Assembly: GCF_011806525.1 (NCBI RefSeq)
Contig: NZ_JAAVKI010000001.1
Location: 372,001-436,000 of the forward strand
Direction of reading: 5' to 3'
Length of the DNA: 64,000 nt
Source: Thalassospira sp. HF15
GTDB taxonomy: Bacteria; Pseudomonadota; Alphaproteobacteria; Rhodospirillales; Thalassospiraceae
Position numbers and translations under genes: made by a program. The notes beneath the pieces were generated by a model that had not been told where the DNA came from, made no database searches, and saw only the letters and a list, made by a program, of their open reading frames with translations. Positions 53,008 through 63,131 of the stretch are shown piece by piece. Positions within the stretch are counted from its first letter, which is position 1; every line of letters starts with the position of its first letter.

Positions 53008-55836
53008 ATGCTGACGAAAATTTCGGTTCGCGGTGCGAAAGAACACAATCTTCAGAACATTGATGTGGAGCTGCCCCGCGATTCCCTTGTGGTTATTACC
53101 GGCCTGTCGGGATCTGGCAAAAGCTCGCTTGCGTTTGACACCATCTATGCAGAAGGTCAGCGCCGCTATGTTGAAAGCCTGTCGGCCTACGCGCGTCAGT
53201 TCCTTGAGCTGATGCAAAAGCCTGATGTCGAGTATATCGATGGCCTGTCGCCAGCCATTTCCATCGAACAGAAAACCACGTCTAAAAACCCGCGCTCGAC
53301 CGTCGGCACCGTGACCGAGATTTATGACTATATGCGTCTGCTCTGGGCGCGTGTCGGCATCCCCTATTCGCCTGCCACGGGTCTTCCGATTGTCAGTCAG
53401 ACGGTGTCTCAGATGGTCGACCGCGTGATGGAGATGGAAGAAGGCACACGTCTTTATTTGCTGGCCCCCATCGTGCGTGGGCGCAAAGGCGAGTACAAAA
53501 AAGAATTGCGAGAGCTTCGGGCCCGTGGCTTCCAGCGTGTAAAAATCGATGGCGAAATGTATGACATCGACGAGGCACCGGAACTTAACAAAAAGCTCAA
53601 GCACGATATCTCGGTCGTGGTTGACCGTCTGATCGTCAAGGACGGTATTTCCACCCGTCTGGCGGACAGTTTTGAAACGGCTCTTGAGCTTACCGATGGG
53701 ATCGTCCTGACCGAAGATGCCAAAACCGGTGACACAACGGTATTTTCAGCAAAGTTCGCCTGCCCGGTTTCCGGGTTCACCATCGAAGAAATCGAACCGC
53801 GTCTGTTTTCATTCAACAACCCGTTTGGCGCCTGCCCGGCCTGTGATGGATTGGGCACCCAAATGGAATTCGATCCTATGCTGGTCGTGCCCGATGAAAG
53901 CAAGACACTCGAAGGTGGTGCTGTCGCCCCATGGGCCAGCACGACATCGAAATACTATCTCCAGACTCTGAAATCTGTTGCCAAGCATTTTGACTTCAAA
54001 ACCAATGTGCCGTGGGAAAATCTGTCCAAGAAAGCGCAGGACATTATCCTGTATGGTTCGGGCGATGAAGAAGTCACAGTCACTTACGATGACGGGTCGC
54101 GCAGCTACAAGGTCTCAAGACCGTTCGAAGGCGTCATTCCCAACATGTCGCGCCGCTGGCGTGAAACCGATAGTCAGTGGGCACGTGACGAGCTGTCGAA
54201 ATACCAGATGGTGTCAAATTGCCCGACCTGCGCGGGTAAGCGCCTGAAGCCAGAGGCACTGGCTGTTAAGGTTGATGGCCGCGACATTTCTCAGGTGACG
54301 GAACTTTCGATTGCCAAGGCTGGCGACTGGTTCCTTGCCCTTGAAGAAAAACTGAACGCAAAAGAAACCGAGATCGCGCGCCGTATCCTGCGTGAAATCA
54401 ATGATCGCCTGCGCTTCCTGCGTGATGTCGGTCTTGATTATCTTTCAATGTCGCGGACATCAGGCACCCTTTCCGGTGGTGAAAGCCAGCGTATCCGACT
54501 GGCATCGCAAATTGGCTCCGGCCTGACAGGTGTTCTGTATGTGCTTGATGAGCCATCCATTGGCCTGCATCAACGCGACAATGATCGCCTGCTTGAGACA
54601 CTCAAACGCTTGCGCGATCTTGGCAACACGGTTCTTGTCGTTGAACATGACGAGGATGCCATTCGTGCGGCCGACTATGTCGTCGACATGGGTCCTGGTG
54701 CTGGCATTCATGGTGGTCGGATTGTTGCCGAAGGGACTCCCGAACAGATTCAGCAAAACCCCGACAGCCTGACGGGCAAATACCTTGTCGGCGTTGAACA
54801 GATTGCAGTGCCAAAGGAACGCCGTAAGGGCAATGGCAAGGCGATCACGATAAAGGGTGCCACGGCCAATAACCTGCAGGGCATTGATGTTGATTTCCCG
54901 CTGGGCAAGTTCATCTGTGTGACCGGGGTTTCTGGCGGCGGCAAGTCAAGCCTTGTCATCGAAACGCTGTATAAGGCGCTGGCCAAGCGGATGCACAATG
55001 CCCGCCATCATCCGGGTGCGCATGACGAGATCAAGGGTGTCGAGCTGATCGACAAGATCATTGATATCGACCAGAGCCCGATTGGCAGAACCCCGCGTTC
55101 AAACCCGGTAACCTATACCGGTGCTTTCACGCCAATCCGTGAATGGTTCGCCCAACTGCCAGAGGCAAAAACACGCGGTTACAAGCCTGGTCGCTTCTCG
55201 TTTAATGTTAAAGGTGGACGTTGCGAAGCATGCCAAGGTGATGGCGTAATCAAGATTGAAATGCACTTCTTGCCTGACGTTTATGTCGAATGTGACCAGT
55301 GCAAGGGCCATCGCTATAACCGTGAAACACTAGAAATATCGTTTAAAGGCAAGTCGATATCCGATGTCCTTGATATGACAGTCGAAGAAGGTGCTGACTT
55401 CTTCAAGGCTGTTCCGTCGATCCGTGACAAGATGGAAACCCTGAAACAGGTGGGACTTTCCTATATCCACCTTGGTCAACAGGCGACGACCCTGTCTGGT
55501 GGTGAAGCCCAACGTGTGAAGCTTGCCAAGGAACTGTCCAAGCGTGCAACGGGTCGGACAATCTATATCCTTGATGAGCCGACCACGGGTCTGCATTTCC
55601 ATGATATCCGCAAACTTCTGGAAGTACTGCACACCCTGGTTGATCAGGGCAATACGGTTGTCGTGATCGAACATAACCTTGATGTCATCAAGACCGCCGA
55701 CTGGATCATCGATATCGGCCCCGAAGGTGGTGATGGCGGCGGCCAGTTGGTTGGTGCCGGAACACCGGAAGACATCATGGCCAATGAACGAAGTTACACG
55801 GGGCGCTATCTGAAACGCCATCTTGGACTGGAATAG
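53008..55836 (+). CDS. uvrA: Excinuclease ABC subunit UvrA
   Basis: This 942-aa damage-recognition ATPase has Walker [10 protein letters not shown] (near 32-40), a first zinc module ([20 protein letters not shown] to CPAC), ABC signature [13 protein letters not shown], second Walker [10 protein letters not shown], a second zinc module (CEACQGDG to CDQCKGH) and signature [13 protein letters not shown]. It starts nucleotide excision repair and is the partner of Mfd, encoded 16 kb away. Expression is probably induced by DNA damage through the LexA box just upstream. Confidence 0.97.
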   Translation: MLTKISVRGAKEHNLQNIDVELPRDSLVVITGLSGSGKSSLAFDTIYAEGQRRYVESLSAYARQFLELMQKPDVEYIDGLSPAISIEQKTTSKNPRSTVGTVTEIYDYMRLLWARVGIPYSPATGLPIVSQTVSQMVDRVMEMEEGTRLYLLAPIVRGRKGEYKKELRELRARGFQRVKIDGEMYDIDEAPELNKKLKHDISVVVDRLIVKDGISTRLADSFETALELTDGIVLTEDAKTGDTTVFSAKFACPVSGFTIEEIEPRLFSFNNPFGACPACDGLGTQMEFDPMLVVPDESKTLEGGAVAPWASTTSKYYLQTLKSVAKHFDFKTNVPWENLSKKAQDIILYGSGDEEVTVTYDDGSRSYKVSRPFEGVIPNMSRRWRETDSQWARDELSKYQMVSNCPTCAGKRLKPEALAVKVDGRDISQVTELSIAKAGDWFLALEEKLNAKETEIARRILREINDRLRFLRDVGLDYLSMSRTSGTLSGGESQRIRLASQIGSGLTGVLYVLDEPSIGLHQRDNDRLLETLKRLRDLGNTVLVVEHDEDAIRAADYVVDMGPGAGIHGGRIVAEGTPEQIQQNPDSLTGKYLVGVEQIAVPKERRKGNGKAITIKGATANNLQGIDVDFPLGKFICVTGVSGGGKSSLVIETLYKALAKRMHNARHHPGAHDEIKGVELIDKIIDIDQSPIGRTPRSNPVTYTGAFTPIREWFAQLPEAKTRGYKPGRFSFNVKGGRCEACQGDGVIKIEMHFLPDVYVECDQCKGHRYNRETLEISFKGKSISDVLDMTVEEGADFFKAVPSIRDKMETLKQVGLSYIHLGQQATTLSGGEAQRVKLAKELSKRATGRTIYILDEPTTGLHFHDIRKLLEVLHTLVDQGNTVVVIEHNLDVIKTADWIIDIGPEGGDGGGQLVGAGTPEDIMANERSYTGRYLKRHLGLE

Positions 55837-55841
55837 CGTTT

Positions 55842-55870
55842 AAGGGCAGCATTACGCTGCCCTTTTTTTA
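55842..55870 (+). terminator. Terminator after uvrA
   Basis: AAGGGCAGC (55842-55850) and GCTGCCCTT (55856-55864) form a perfect 9-bp stem with a 5-nt loop, running into a T-run. Confidence 0.9.
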
Positions 55871-55877
55871 TTTTGGC

Positions 55878-56858
55878 TTAGCCCGAATTTGTGACCCTGT
55901 CCTCGACCCGCTTGACCAGTGCCGTGCTCAGCCGTTCGCTAAACCCTGACAGGAAGGCAAAGACGAGCACGATGGAAATCTGTTGGCCAGCGGACGCTGA
56001 TTGGCTGATCTGGTCGAGGTCATCAATCTTGTGAAGTTCATCCAGCGGGATCGGCAACATGCCAGCCCTTAGTGCCAAAAGCACAAGGATCGCAAAGCAG
56101 AACCCCATGCAGGGCCGAAACAGGAAATTGAAGAAGACCGAGGCCGGTTCCATTTCATCCCACGGAACATCCTTGCCAAGCCGCATCATCATACTGGTGA
56201 GTGCCCCGATGGCACCGAAACTGCCGACAACGAATAATAGGTCATAGCTGAAACCAAATAACTTGCCGTTACCGGTGCTGATAAGATTGTCGACCTGAAC
56301 AAACAGCAGGACAGCAAAAACAAGGACAATCGGCGAAAGTGCCAGGGCAAGAGCAGCGATGCGCAGGCTTTTGTTAAAGGCTGCTTCAACGGGATTTTCC
56401 ATTGGAACTAGTTTGGGCCGATCGAGCTGGTCATGTCTGAGGTCATTTAGGTATCCCTGAACGAAACCGTCCCGACCCTGGTTAAGCGCCAGAAGCATGA
56501 TGATGGCATCGGAGTGCTTGCGCTCCTGCAACTGCTTGTTGTCAGCCTCCTCATTGTCGCGCCACCAACGCAGAAACGCCCGGATCACCATCGAAGACCG
56601 CCACCCTTGCCTGGTCGCGACCACATATTCGATCATGCCTTCGATATCGGCCGGGCCAAACGTCCCCTCGCCCATGCAGCCGAACGGAAAACCAAGGCGC
56701 CGTTCCTTAGGTTCGGTCTGTGCCTCCTCCTCCGCATCATCTGGTTTATCCCCTAAATCAATACACTCCACGTCAATGACATGTCGCCGACGTGGCATAA
56801 GGCCAATCACCGGACAATGGGTGGGTTCGTAACCATAAGGATGATGCGGGTAGCTCAT
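55878..56858 (-). CDS. Hypothetical membrane protein
   Basis: This 326-aa protein is of no family I recognise. Residues 1-150 are cytoplasmic in character: a Pro/His-rich start, an acidic stretch (D-D-A-E-E-E-A), then FGPADIEGMIEYV, aromatic residues in FLRWWRDNEE and a charged helical region. Four hydrophobic segments follow, near 168-190, 207-228, 246-267 and 294-310. The second and third flank a short loop with MMMRLGKDVPWDEMEP. It is alone, convergent with uvrA and divergent from trmFO. An ion-channel or transport-regulating role is possible, but nothing proves it. Confidence 0.75.
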   Translation of the reverse strand: MSYPHHPYGYEPTHCPVIGLMPRRRHVIDVECIDLGDKPDDAEEEAQTEPKERRLGFPFGCMGEGTFGPADIEGMIEYVVATRQGWRSSMVIRAFLRWWRDNEEADNKQLQERKHSDAIIMLLALNQGRDGFVQGYLNDLRHDQLDRPKLVPMENPVEAAFNKSLRIAALALALSPIVLVFAVLLFVQVDNLISTGNGKLFGFSYDLLFVVGSFGAIGALTSMMMRLGKDVPWDEMEPASVFFNFLFRPCMGFCFAILVLLALRAGMLPIPLDELHKIDDLDQISQSASAGQQISIVLVFAFLSGFSERLSTALVKRVEDRVTNSG

Positions 56859-57063
56859 GGGATGCCATCTTCACGTTATCGGGACAGAACGGCTCTGGCC
56901 TTTAAGACGGGCTGGATGTGGCGTTGTGAAAATTTCCGTCCTGATTAACGCGATGTGATCCCGATTGCTCATCTTCGCGTGCAATTGACTTGAAATTATC
57001 CCCCTTGCACCGCTATGTGTGTGCCACGTTATCAAAAACCACGCTGGCAAGGAGTTCGCACAC

Positions 57064-58410
57064 GTGAATACGGTCAAGCCTGTTCATATTATTGGCGCCG
57101 GTCTGGCAGGCAGTGAAGCAGCCTGGCAGTTGGCAGAAGCCGGTGTGCCCGTCATGATCCATGAAATGCGTCCAACGCGGCCGACCGATGCGCACCATAC
57201 CGACAAATGTGCGGAACTGGTTTGTTCGAACTCGTTTCGATCCGATGACAAGGAATACAATGCTGTCGGCCTGATCCACGATGAAATGCGCCGTGCCGGT
57301 TCGATCATCATGCGGTGCGCTGATCAGCACAAGGTCCCTGCCGGTGGCGCCCTGGCTGTTGACCGCGAAGGTTTTTCCGAGGCGGTGACAAGCGCGCTTG
57401 AAAACCATCCTTTGATCACGATGGAGCGCGGCGAAATTGATGGCTTGCCGCCAGAGGAGTGGGAACAAACGATCATCGCAACCGGTCCCCTGACATCCGG
57501 ATCACTGGCCGACGCCATCCGCAAGGCAACTGGCGAGGAAAGCCTTGCCTTCTTTGATGCCATCGCGCCGATTGTCTACAAGGACAGCATCGATTTCGAC
57601 AAGGCATGGTTCCAGTCGCGCTATGACAAGGGCGATGGCAAGGATTACATCAATTGCCCGATGTATGAAGATGAATATAACCGCTTCATCGATGCCCTGA
57701 TCGAGGGTGAAAAAACCGAATTCAAGGACTGGGAAAAAGACACCCCCTATTTCGACGGTTGCCTTCCGATCGAGGTCATGGCCGAACGCGGGCGCGAAAC
57801 CCTTCGTCACGGGCCAATGAAGCCGGTTGGCCTGACCAACCCGCATAATCCGACGCAAAAGCCACGCGCCATTGTCCAGCTGCGTCAGGACAATGCACTT
57901 GGCACGCTCTACAACATGGTCGGCTTCCAGACGAAGCTTAAATATGGTGCGCAGGTCGATGTATTCCGTACCATTCCAGGGCTTGAAAACGCCGAGTTCG
58001 CGCGTCTTGGTGGCATTCACCGCAATACGTTCCTGAATTCGCCGCGCCTGCTGGATGGGACGCTGCGCCTGAAATCGCGTCCCGACCTGCGCTTTGCCGG
58101 GCAGATCACCGGGTGCGAGGGCTATGTTGAAAGTGCGGCTGTCGGCCTCATGGTTGGTCGGTTCACTGCTGCAGAAAAGGCAGGTAAGGAAACCCCGGCA
58201 CCGCCGCTGGCAACCGCAATGGGCGCCCTTCTTAACCACATCACCGGTGGCGCAGATGAAAGTACTTTCCAGCCAATGAATGTGAATTTCGGTCTGTTCC
58301 CCGACCTTGAACTGACAAAAAGGGTCAAGGGCCGTGATCGCAAGAAGCTCTACACAGACCGTGCCATTCCGCTATTCGATGAATGGCTTGGCACTGTTTC
58401 TGCCGCCTGA
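57064..58410 (+). CDS. trmFO: Folate-dependent tRNA (uracil-5-)-methyltransferase TrmFO
   Basis: This 448-aa FAD enzyme makes m5U54 in tRNA, taking its carbon from methylenetetrahydrofolate. The FAD-binding motif [15 protein letters not shown] lies at 9-23, followed by EMRP and [22 protein letters not shown] carries the conserved cysteine, and [14 protein letters not shown] is the second FAD block. GTG 57064 is chosen because AAGGAG precedes it; the frame opens at GTG 57019. A good terminator follows. Confidence 0.95.
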   Translation: MNTVKPVHIIGAGLAGSEAAWQLAEAGVPVMIHEMRPTRPTDAHHTDKCAELVCSNSFRSDDKEYNAVGLIHDEMRRAGSIIMRCADQHKVPAGGALAVDREGFSEAVTSALENHPLITMERGEIDGLPPEEWEQTIIATGPLTSGSLADAIRKATGEESLAFFDAIAPIVYKDSIDFDKAWFQSRYDKGDGKDYINCPMYEDEYNRFIDALIEGEKTEFKDWEKDTPYFDGCLPIEVMAERGRETLRHGPMKPVGLTNPHNPTQKPRAIVQLRQDNALGTLYNMVGFQTKLKYGAQVDVFRTIPGLENAEFARLGGIHRNTFLNSPRLLDGTLRLKSRPDLRFAGQITGCEGYVESAAVGLMVGRFTAAEKAGKETPAPPLATAMGALLNHITGGADESTFQPMNVNFGLFPDLELTKRVKGRDRKKLYTDRAIPLFDEWLGTVSAA

Positions 58411-58416
58411 AACATT

Positions 58417-58448
58417 AAAAGCCGCATCATTCCCGATGCGGCTTTTTT
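58417..58448 (+). terminator. Terminator after trmFO
   Basis: GCCGCATC (58421-58428) and GATGCGGC (58435-58442) form an 8-bp stem with an A-run before and TTTTTT after. Confidence 0.9.
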
Positions 58449-58468
58449 GTTGGAACCAGAATGTTCGA

Positions 58469-59080
58469 CTAGTATGGGTCGGATTGGCGGGTAAGTTCGC
58501 CTGTGACATCGCGAATTTGTTCACCATCGCGGAAGCGGCGAAATACCAGATCAAGGTTTCCCTCTTCATCGAGCGTGCGCTTGTAGACCTGCATTTCATA
58601 GCCGCCCTCATCATTGATATACAGCGCATGGATGGTCAGGGTTTTGTCGACGATCCGCGCCCAGAAGAACGGCTCTCCCTTAAGTGGGTCGTTGGGAATG
58701 CGCTTACCAAACAGGCCCGAACGCATCGCGCTACCGTAAATATCAGCACGTTCCGTGGCGTAGAACTCCACATCCAGCGACACGGTCTTTTCCCGTCCGT
58801 CAGCCTTATGGATCACGGTTGACCAATCGACGACAAAGCCGCGTTCGGTCTTTTTGATAACCACATCAAGATCGCGCGCCTCAAGTTCGTTTTCGGCATG
58901 TTCAATCGTCGTGCCGTGATACGAGCCGACAAACGGATCAATGCTGGCAGCACGGGCTGTTGAAAAGGAAACTGCAAACAGGCACATCATGCCGATGACC
59001 AGCATTAGGTTGCCAAGCCATCGCATCTGGGGATGTGAGATCGAATTTGCCATGCTGGTCCTTATCTCAGGTGTGCCCAT
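58469..59080 (-). CDS. Hypothetical exported protein
   Basis: This 203-aa protein has a membrane-spanning signal region at about 22-43 (GNLMLVIGMMCLFAVSF), with likely cleavage near A-R-A-A. The mature part is probably an all-beta, lipocalin-like domain: SFVGSYHG-type start (DPFVGSYHGT), FVVDWSTV, and late LTIHALYINDEGGYEMQVYKR strands. ATG 59053 is an alternative start. It lies between trmFO and the NDUFAF6-like gene, a place where alphaproteobacteria often keep a small envelope protein. Function unknown. Confidence 0.75.
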   Translation of the reverse strand: MGTPEIRTSMANSISHPQMRWLGNLMLVIGMMCLFAVSFSTARAASIDPFVGSYHGTTIEHAENELEARDLDVVIKKTERGFVVDWSTVIHKADGREKTVSLDVEFYATERADIYGSAMRSGLFGKRIPNDPLKGEPFFWARIVDKTLTIHALYINDEGGYEMQVYKRTLDEEGNLDLVFRRFRDGEQIRDVTGELTRQSDPY

Positions 59081-59199
59081 CTGTTACGCCCAATTTCAAA
59101 GCGTTTTCAACGCTAACATGGACAGTTCGAAACTGTCCTGACCTTTGTCTTCACTTTAAGAGATATTTTTGTGACGGTCATCTAGCAAGACACATCCAA

Positions 59200-60045
59200 T
59201 CAATATCTCTTGAACATTCCGTTTAACGTCAAACGCAGGCTGGCCGGCCGGGCCAAACCGAACTCGGCGGAAAATGGATCAAAATCTGCCTTGGCAAGTT
59301 TTCGCAGATATCCATCGGCCAGAACCACTGGCAGTGCAGCAGCATGGGCCTGTTTTGGCAAGGCACGGCGATGCTTGCGGGCTTCAATGATACGGTCACG
59401 CGCAAGTCTCGCCAACTCGCGGATGAACTCGCGAATTTCCTGTTTTTTACGAAACTCGAAGACATCGCCCTGGGCAACCTCATGGTGATCCATCCGGTCC
59501 TTGGGCAGATAAAGGCGTTTCGAACGACCGTGGAACACGATGGCACGCATGATGCCGACCAATCCATAGGCATTGCCAGCAAGGCGTGCAGCATGGTCTG
59601 CATCGCTGCCACTTGCTCCAAGCAGCCTCGATGCCAAAACACTGACCTGCCCCGAGGTTTGATCGATATATCGATCCAGTTCCGCCTGACTTGCAGGTTG
59701 ACGGTCTTCCAGATCAAACTCGCGGGCAGCAACGATGGCCTCCAGATCTGAGACCTCCAGAAGGCCTTCCTTGACCAGTTCTGCCAGTGGTTCAACAACC
59801 TCGTGTTTGCGGACCTGCCCCTCACCCAGTTCGGTTAGAGTGTCACGCCACCATTGCAGGCGGATATGGCCCAGCATGACCTCGCTGACCATTTCGCGTG
59901 TTTTGGAGACTTCCTGGTTAAAGGCATATAGCGTGAACAGGGATTCGCGTTTTTCCGGCGCTGCAAACAGCGCGCACAGGAAACGATCCCGGTCATGGCG
60001 CCTGACATAGTCTGCGCAATGAGACAGCTTTGGCGTATCAGTCAT
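59200..60045 (-). CDS. Squalene/phytoene synthase-like protein, NDUFAF6 type
   Basis: This 281-aa protein has the all-helical isoprenoid synthase fold but lacks both aspartate-rich motifs: where a true synthase has D-x-x-x-D it reads LYAFNQEVSKTRE, and the second site reads GNAYGLVGIMRAIVFHGRSK. Both segments, and RLYLPKDRM, resemble mitochondrial NDUFAF6, a complex I assembly factor. It is therefore probably a non-catalytic assembly protein, not a carotenoid or hopanoid enzyme. It follows the MscS gene by 5 bases, so the two are co-transcribed. Confidence 0.85.
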   Translation of the reverse strand: MTDTPKLSHCADYVRRHDRDRFLCALFAAPEKRESLFTLYAFNQEVSKTREMVSEVMLGHIRLQWWRDTLTELGEGQVRKHEVVEPLAELVKEGLLEVSDLEAIVAAREFDLEDRQPASQAELDRYIDQTSGQVSVLASRLLGASGSDADHAARLAGNAYGLVGIMRAIVFHGRSKRLYLPKDRMDHHEVAQGDVFEFRKKQEIREFIRELARLARDRIIEARKHRRALPKQAHAAALPVVLADGYLRKLAKADFDPFSAEFGLARPASLRLTLNGMFKRY

Positions 60046-60050
60046 TTATC

Positions 60051-61223
60051 CTATCCGATCTGACGTTCAGAACGTTGATCGTCTTTGGGGCTATTAGTGA
60101 TTTCAGGCATGCTTTCGACATATAGCGATTGTGACGGGAATGCAAAGGCAGCGTCTTCTTCCTCGACAATGCGCTTGAATGCAATGATATGGCGGTTGCG
60201 AATGTCGCGCCACGTCACCCAGTCGGTGGTTTTTGTGAAATAGTACAGGTCAATATTGATCGAGCTGGCACCAAAGTCAGAGAAATGGACCATCTGCGCG
60301 ACATCCGTCTGCGCGACATCTTCATCGTTTTTCAGGAAATCACGCAGCTTGTCGACAATGGCTTCCATCTGCTTGGCCGTCGTTCTGTATTCAAGGCCAA
60401 TCACCATCTTGATCCGGCGATGGGTCATGCGGGACCAGTTGATTACCGGGGAATCAACGATCTGGGCATTGGGCATGGTGACCAATGCCTTGGCAAAGGT
60501 ACGTACCTTGGTTGCACGCAACCCGACAACTTCGACAGTTCCTTCGAAATGCGGCGTTTCAATCCAGTCGCCGCGTTTGTAAAGGTTATCTGCAAAGATC
60601 GTCAGTCCGCCAAAAATATTGGCCACGGAATCCTTTGCCGCCAACGCAACCGCCATCCCGGCGAGACCAAGACCGCCCAGGAATGCTGAAACATCAATGC
60701 CCCAGTTCTCGAGAATGATGACACCGCCAATGACGACGATCAGGGTTTTTACACCACGAATAAAGAACTGACGCAGATCATCCCCGAGGCCCGCACCAAA
60801 CCGGCCAACAAACCGATTGAGAGAGACACCCAACGGTTCGACAGCCCGAAACAGCGCCCAGAAGATACAGAATGCGACCGCGACCGAGATTGCCTCAATG
60901 GCAACAACGTCAATTTCTTCGGGCAGAGACAGGACTTCAGTCGCGAAATAGGCCCCCAGCAGCATGAACAACGCCTGCAGAGGCAGCGCAAACGCATCCA
61001 GCACATTGCCCATCATGCTTTCCGAGCGCTGCTGAGCGATGCGACGCAATATGCCAAGAGCACCGCGCACCAGAACGCGTTTGAAGATAAAGAAAATAAC
61101 CAACACCAGAAGTGCGCCGATCAGCCTTCCGACCTCACCGCCGCCAAGCATATCGACCCATGAATTCATTTGGCCGATGACCTCTTGGTTCAGGTTATCC
61201 AGTTCCGTCGTGATTTCATCCAT
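60051..61223 (-). CDS. MscS family mechanosensitive ion channel
   Basis: This 390-aa membrane protein has five or so helices, with an amphipathic-looking N-terminus (1-25) and helices near 28-50, 75-97, 105-125, 150-172 and 175-200. The pore helix carries the MscS pattern GLAGMAVALAAKDSVANIFGG. The cytoplasmic beta and alpha/beta domains follow (NLYKRGDWIE, VEVVGLRATKVRTF). It relieves turgor under osmotic shock. Confidence 0.92.
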   Translation of the reverse strand: MDEITTELDNLNQEVIGQMNSWVDMLGGGEVGRLIGALLVLVIFFIFKRVLVRGALGILRRIAQQRSESMMGNVLDAFALPLQALFMLLGAYFATEVLSLPEEIDVVAIEAISVAVAFCIFWALFRAVEPLGVSLNRFVGRFGAGLGDDLRQFFIRGVKTLIVVIGGVIILENWGIDVSAFLGGLGLAGMAVALAAKDSVANIFGGLTIFADNLYKRGDWIETPHFEGTVEVVGLRATKVRTFAKALVTMPNAQIVDSPVINWSRMTHRRIKMVIGLEYRTTAKQMEAIVDKLRDFLKNDEDVAQTDVAQMVHFSDFGASSINIDLYYFTKTTDWVTWRDIRNRHIIAFKRIVEEEDAAFAFPSQSLYVESMPEITNSPKDDQRSERQIG

Positions 61224-61331
61224 GGCTTGTAAGCTATTCTGATGTTAACGTTATTATGACTTCTGACATGCGGCGACTATTTAGCACACCGTTCTCTGGC
61301 CTTTGTATAACAACTAAATTGGCTCAGGCAT

Positions 61332-62681
61332 ATGGCATCATTTGCGTCGGGAAGCTTACACGTTATTGGTGGCGGCCTTGCCGGATCGGCACTGGCTACC
61401 TCAATGGCCGAAGACGGCTTTACCGTGACGCTTTATGACGCGGCAGAGCCATTTGAGAGCCGATGGACCCGCGGTATGCATACCGCACCTGAAAGCTACA
61501 AAACAGCCGAGCCAGAGATATTTTATGACCCAATGAAGCTGGTTGCGGATTTTTTCGCGGGTTATCCGGAAGTCCCCAACAAGCTGATCAGACCAGCGCA
61601 TTGCGTGATGGGGTTAAAACGCGGACGTCGCAAACCGGCAATTGTATCCTTGGATCCTGGCATCTCACGAGCTTTGATTTCGCGAAGGGTTGGGGTTGTT
61701 GCACGTGCCTACACTGCTCTCATATTGTGGCAACAACGCTATGCCAGTGAGGAAAACCGGCTTGAAAGTACGCTTTCGCCTGGGACCTTCGAAGCCGACG
61801 AAAAGGCTTATCAATCGGGTACTTATCATCGCGATGCATTGACAGTTTTGGCTGAAGTCCTGTTTTCAATGCCGGCGCATAGGTGTTCAAAGGCCCTTTT
61901 GGGACGCGTCCTTGTTCCCAGGTTACGCCAAATCATGGCAAGGCACCCTGAACCGGTGTTTTCGGCTATTGACCCGATCATTCTAAACGACATCGCACTG
62001 CCCACTCTGCGCGAAAGGTTTCTTGCTGCGGGTGGCGTTATCAAGGGGCAAACAAAGTTAGGTGACATTGACAGTACGTCTGATTATGCCACCGATCTGT
62101 TGTTTGAGGATGACAGTCAGGTCGTTCTGAAACCTGATGATGCAGTTGTGTTGGCCATGCATCCCAAACCACTTTGTGACGCGGTACCCGATATTGGCAT
62201 CTCACCGGCCCCGGCACATCGTCGCTGTATGGCGTTTGAGATGCGTAAACCGTTTGCCGAACCGCGCGCCCTGTTTGTCAGCGATGACATCGTGCGGGCT
62301 ATCTACTGCAATCGGCGGCACCTGCAGGTCAGTTTGAACAATAGCCTGCAGTTACAAGATGCTGATAGTGCTGATCAATTTGCCGCGCTTGTCTGGCAAC
62401 GCTGTGTCTGGCTTTGTGATCAGTACCTTAACCTTGATCTGCAGCCACGCGCAGTTAACGCAGAGAATGCATCGCACCCCAATCACCTCTTTATAGATGC
62501 AGAGGCACCGTTTCCTGAAATGACACCGGGCATGGCTGCAACCTGCCAGCAGTTGCGAGCACCGTGGAAAAACGTCTTCCTGTGTGGCGATTTATTCGCA
62601 CGTGATCAGCCACCTGGCCCCGCTGCACTGTTTTCAAGCCTGCAGGATACTCGTCATGCGCTGCAAGAGTTCTTTGCGTAA
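61332..62681 (+). CDS. FAD/NAD(P)-binding oxidoreductase-like protein
   Basis: This 449-aa protein opens with a Rossmann dinucleotide fold, HVIGGGLAGSALATSMAEDG at about 10-29, and the acidic residue closing the fold in YDA. The C-terminal FLCGDLFARDQPPGPAALF resembles the FAD-contact block of amine oxidase-type flavoproteins such as HpnE. The middle (100-300) resembles nothing I can name. It begins 108 bp from the divergent MscS gene. It could be a hydroxysqualene dehydroxylase relative or another flavoprotein; the substrate is unknown. Confidence 0.7.
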   Translation: MASFASGSLHVIGGGLAGSALATSMAEDGFTVTLYDAAEPFESRWTRGMHTAPESYKTAEPEIFYDPMKLVADFFAGYPEVPNKLIRPAHCVMGLKRGRRKPAIVSLDPGISRALISRRVGVVARAYTALILWQQRYASEENRLESTLSPGTFEADEKAYQSGTYHRDALTVLAEVLFSMPAHRCSKALLGRVLVPRLRQIMARHPEPVFSAIDPIILNDIALPTLRERFLAAGGVIKGQTKLGDIDSTSDYATDLLFEDDSQVVLKPDDAVVLAMHPKPLCDAVPDIGISPAPAHRRCMAFEMRKPFAEPRALFVSDDIVRAIYCNRRHLQVSLNNSLQLQDADSADQFAALVWQRCVWLCDQYLNLDLQPRAVNAENASHPNHLFIDAEAPFPEMTPGMAATCQQLRAPWKNVFLCGDLFARDQPPGPAALFSSLQDTRHALQEFFA

Positions 62682-62697
62682 GGGTGTTTCGGCAGGA

Positions 62698-63078
62698 TTA
62701 AACAGCGATCATTGCTGCAGCAACACGGCGCGCCTCTGAAACCAGAACATTGTAGGTGCGGCATGCCGCACCGGTGTCCATCGGCTCAATCACAATTCCA
62801 TGTGGCTTAAGCGCCTGACGCCATTCCATTGGCACCCGGGTCAACCTGTTTCCCATACCAAGCAACAGGATTTCAACTGTGTCCGCTGCCTCTATAATCG
62901 GTGCAAATGAGTCGACCGTAATGTCATCAACTGCCTTCACATCCCACGAATACACTGCTTCGGGAAATAACAAGATCGAGCCGGGAATCGACTCTTCGCC
63001 AAACCGAAAAACACCGTCGCCATAGCTGGTGACAATTTTACTGCCTTCGGCGACCAGAGTACTTACTTCAATAGACAT
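62698..63078 (-). CDS. Mth938-like domain protein (DUF498, NDUFAF3 type)
   Basis: ATG 63078 gives a 126-aa protein that fits the family's usual size; the frame continues 44 residues further upstream without features. IPGSILLFPEAVYSWDV, EILLLGMGNRLTRVP and a late GAACRTYNVLVSEARRVAAAMI are the family's conserved blocks. The human homologue NDUFAF3 helps assemble respiratory complex I. It is convergent with the FAD-protein gene, 16 bp away. Confidence 0.88.
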   Translation of the reverse strand: MSIEVSTLVAEGSKIVTSYGDGVFRFGEESIPGSILLFPEAVYSWDVKAVDDITVDSFAPIIEAADTVEILLLGMGNRLTRVPMEWRQALKPHGIVIEPMDTGAACRTYNVLVSEARRVAAAMIAV

Positions 63079-63131
63079 ATTGGCCCCATTTGCCGTCGTT
63101 AGATAAAGCTGTTCTCGACTTAGTCTGGATT

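Noticed and set aside
59200-60045. Annotation as hopanoid or carotenoid biosynthesis (HpnC/CrtB)
   Set aside because: Both catalytic aspartate-rich motifs are missing and the residues match the NDUFAF6 pattern instead.
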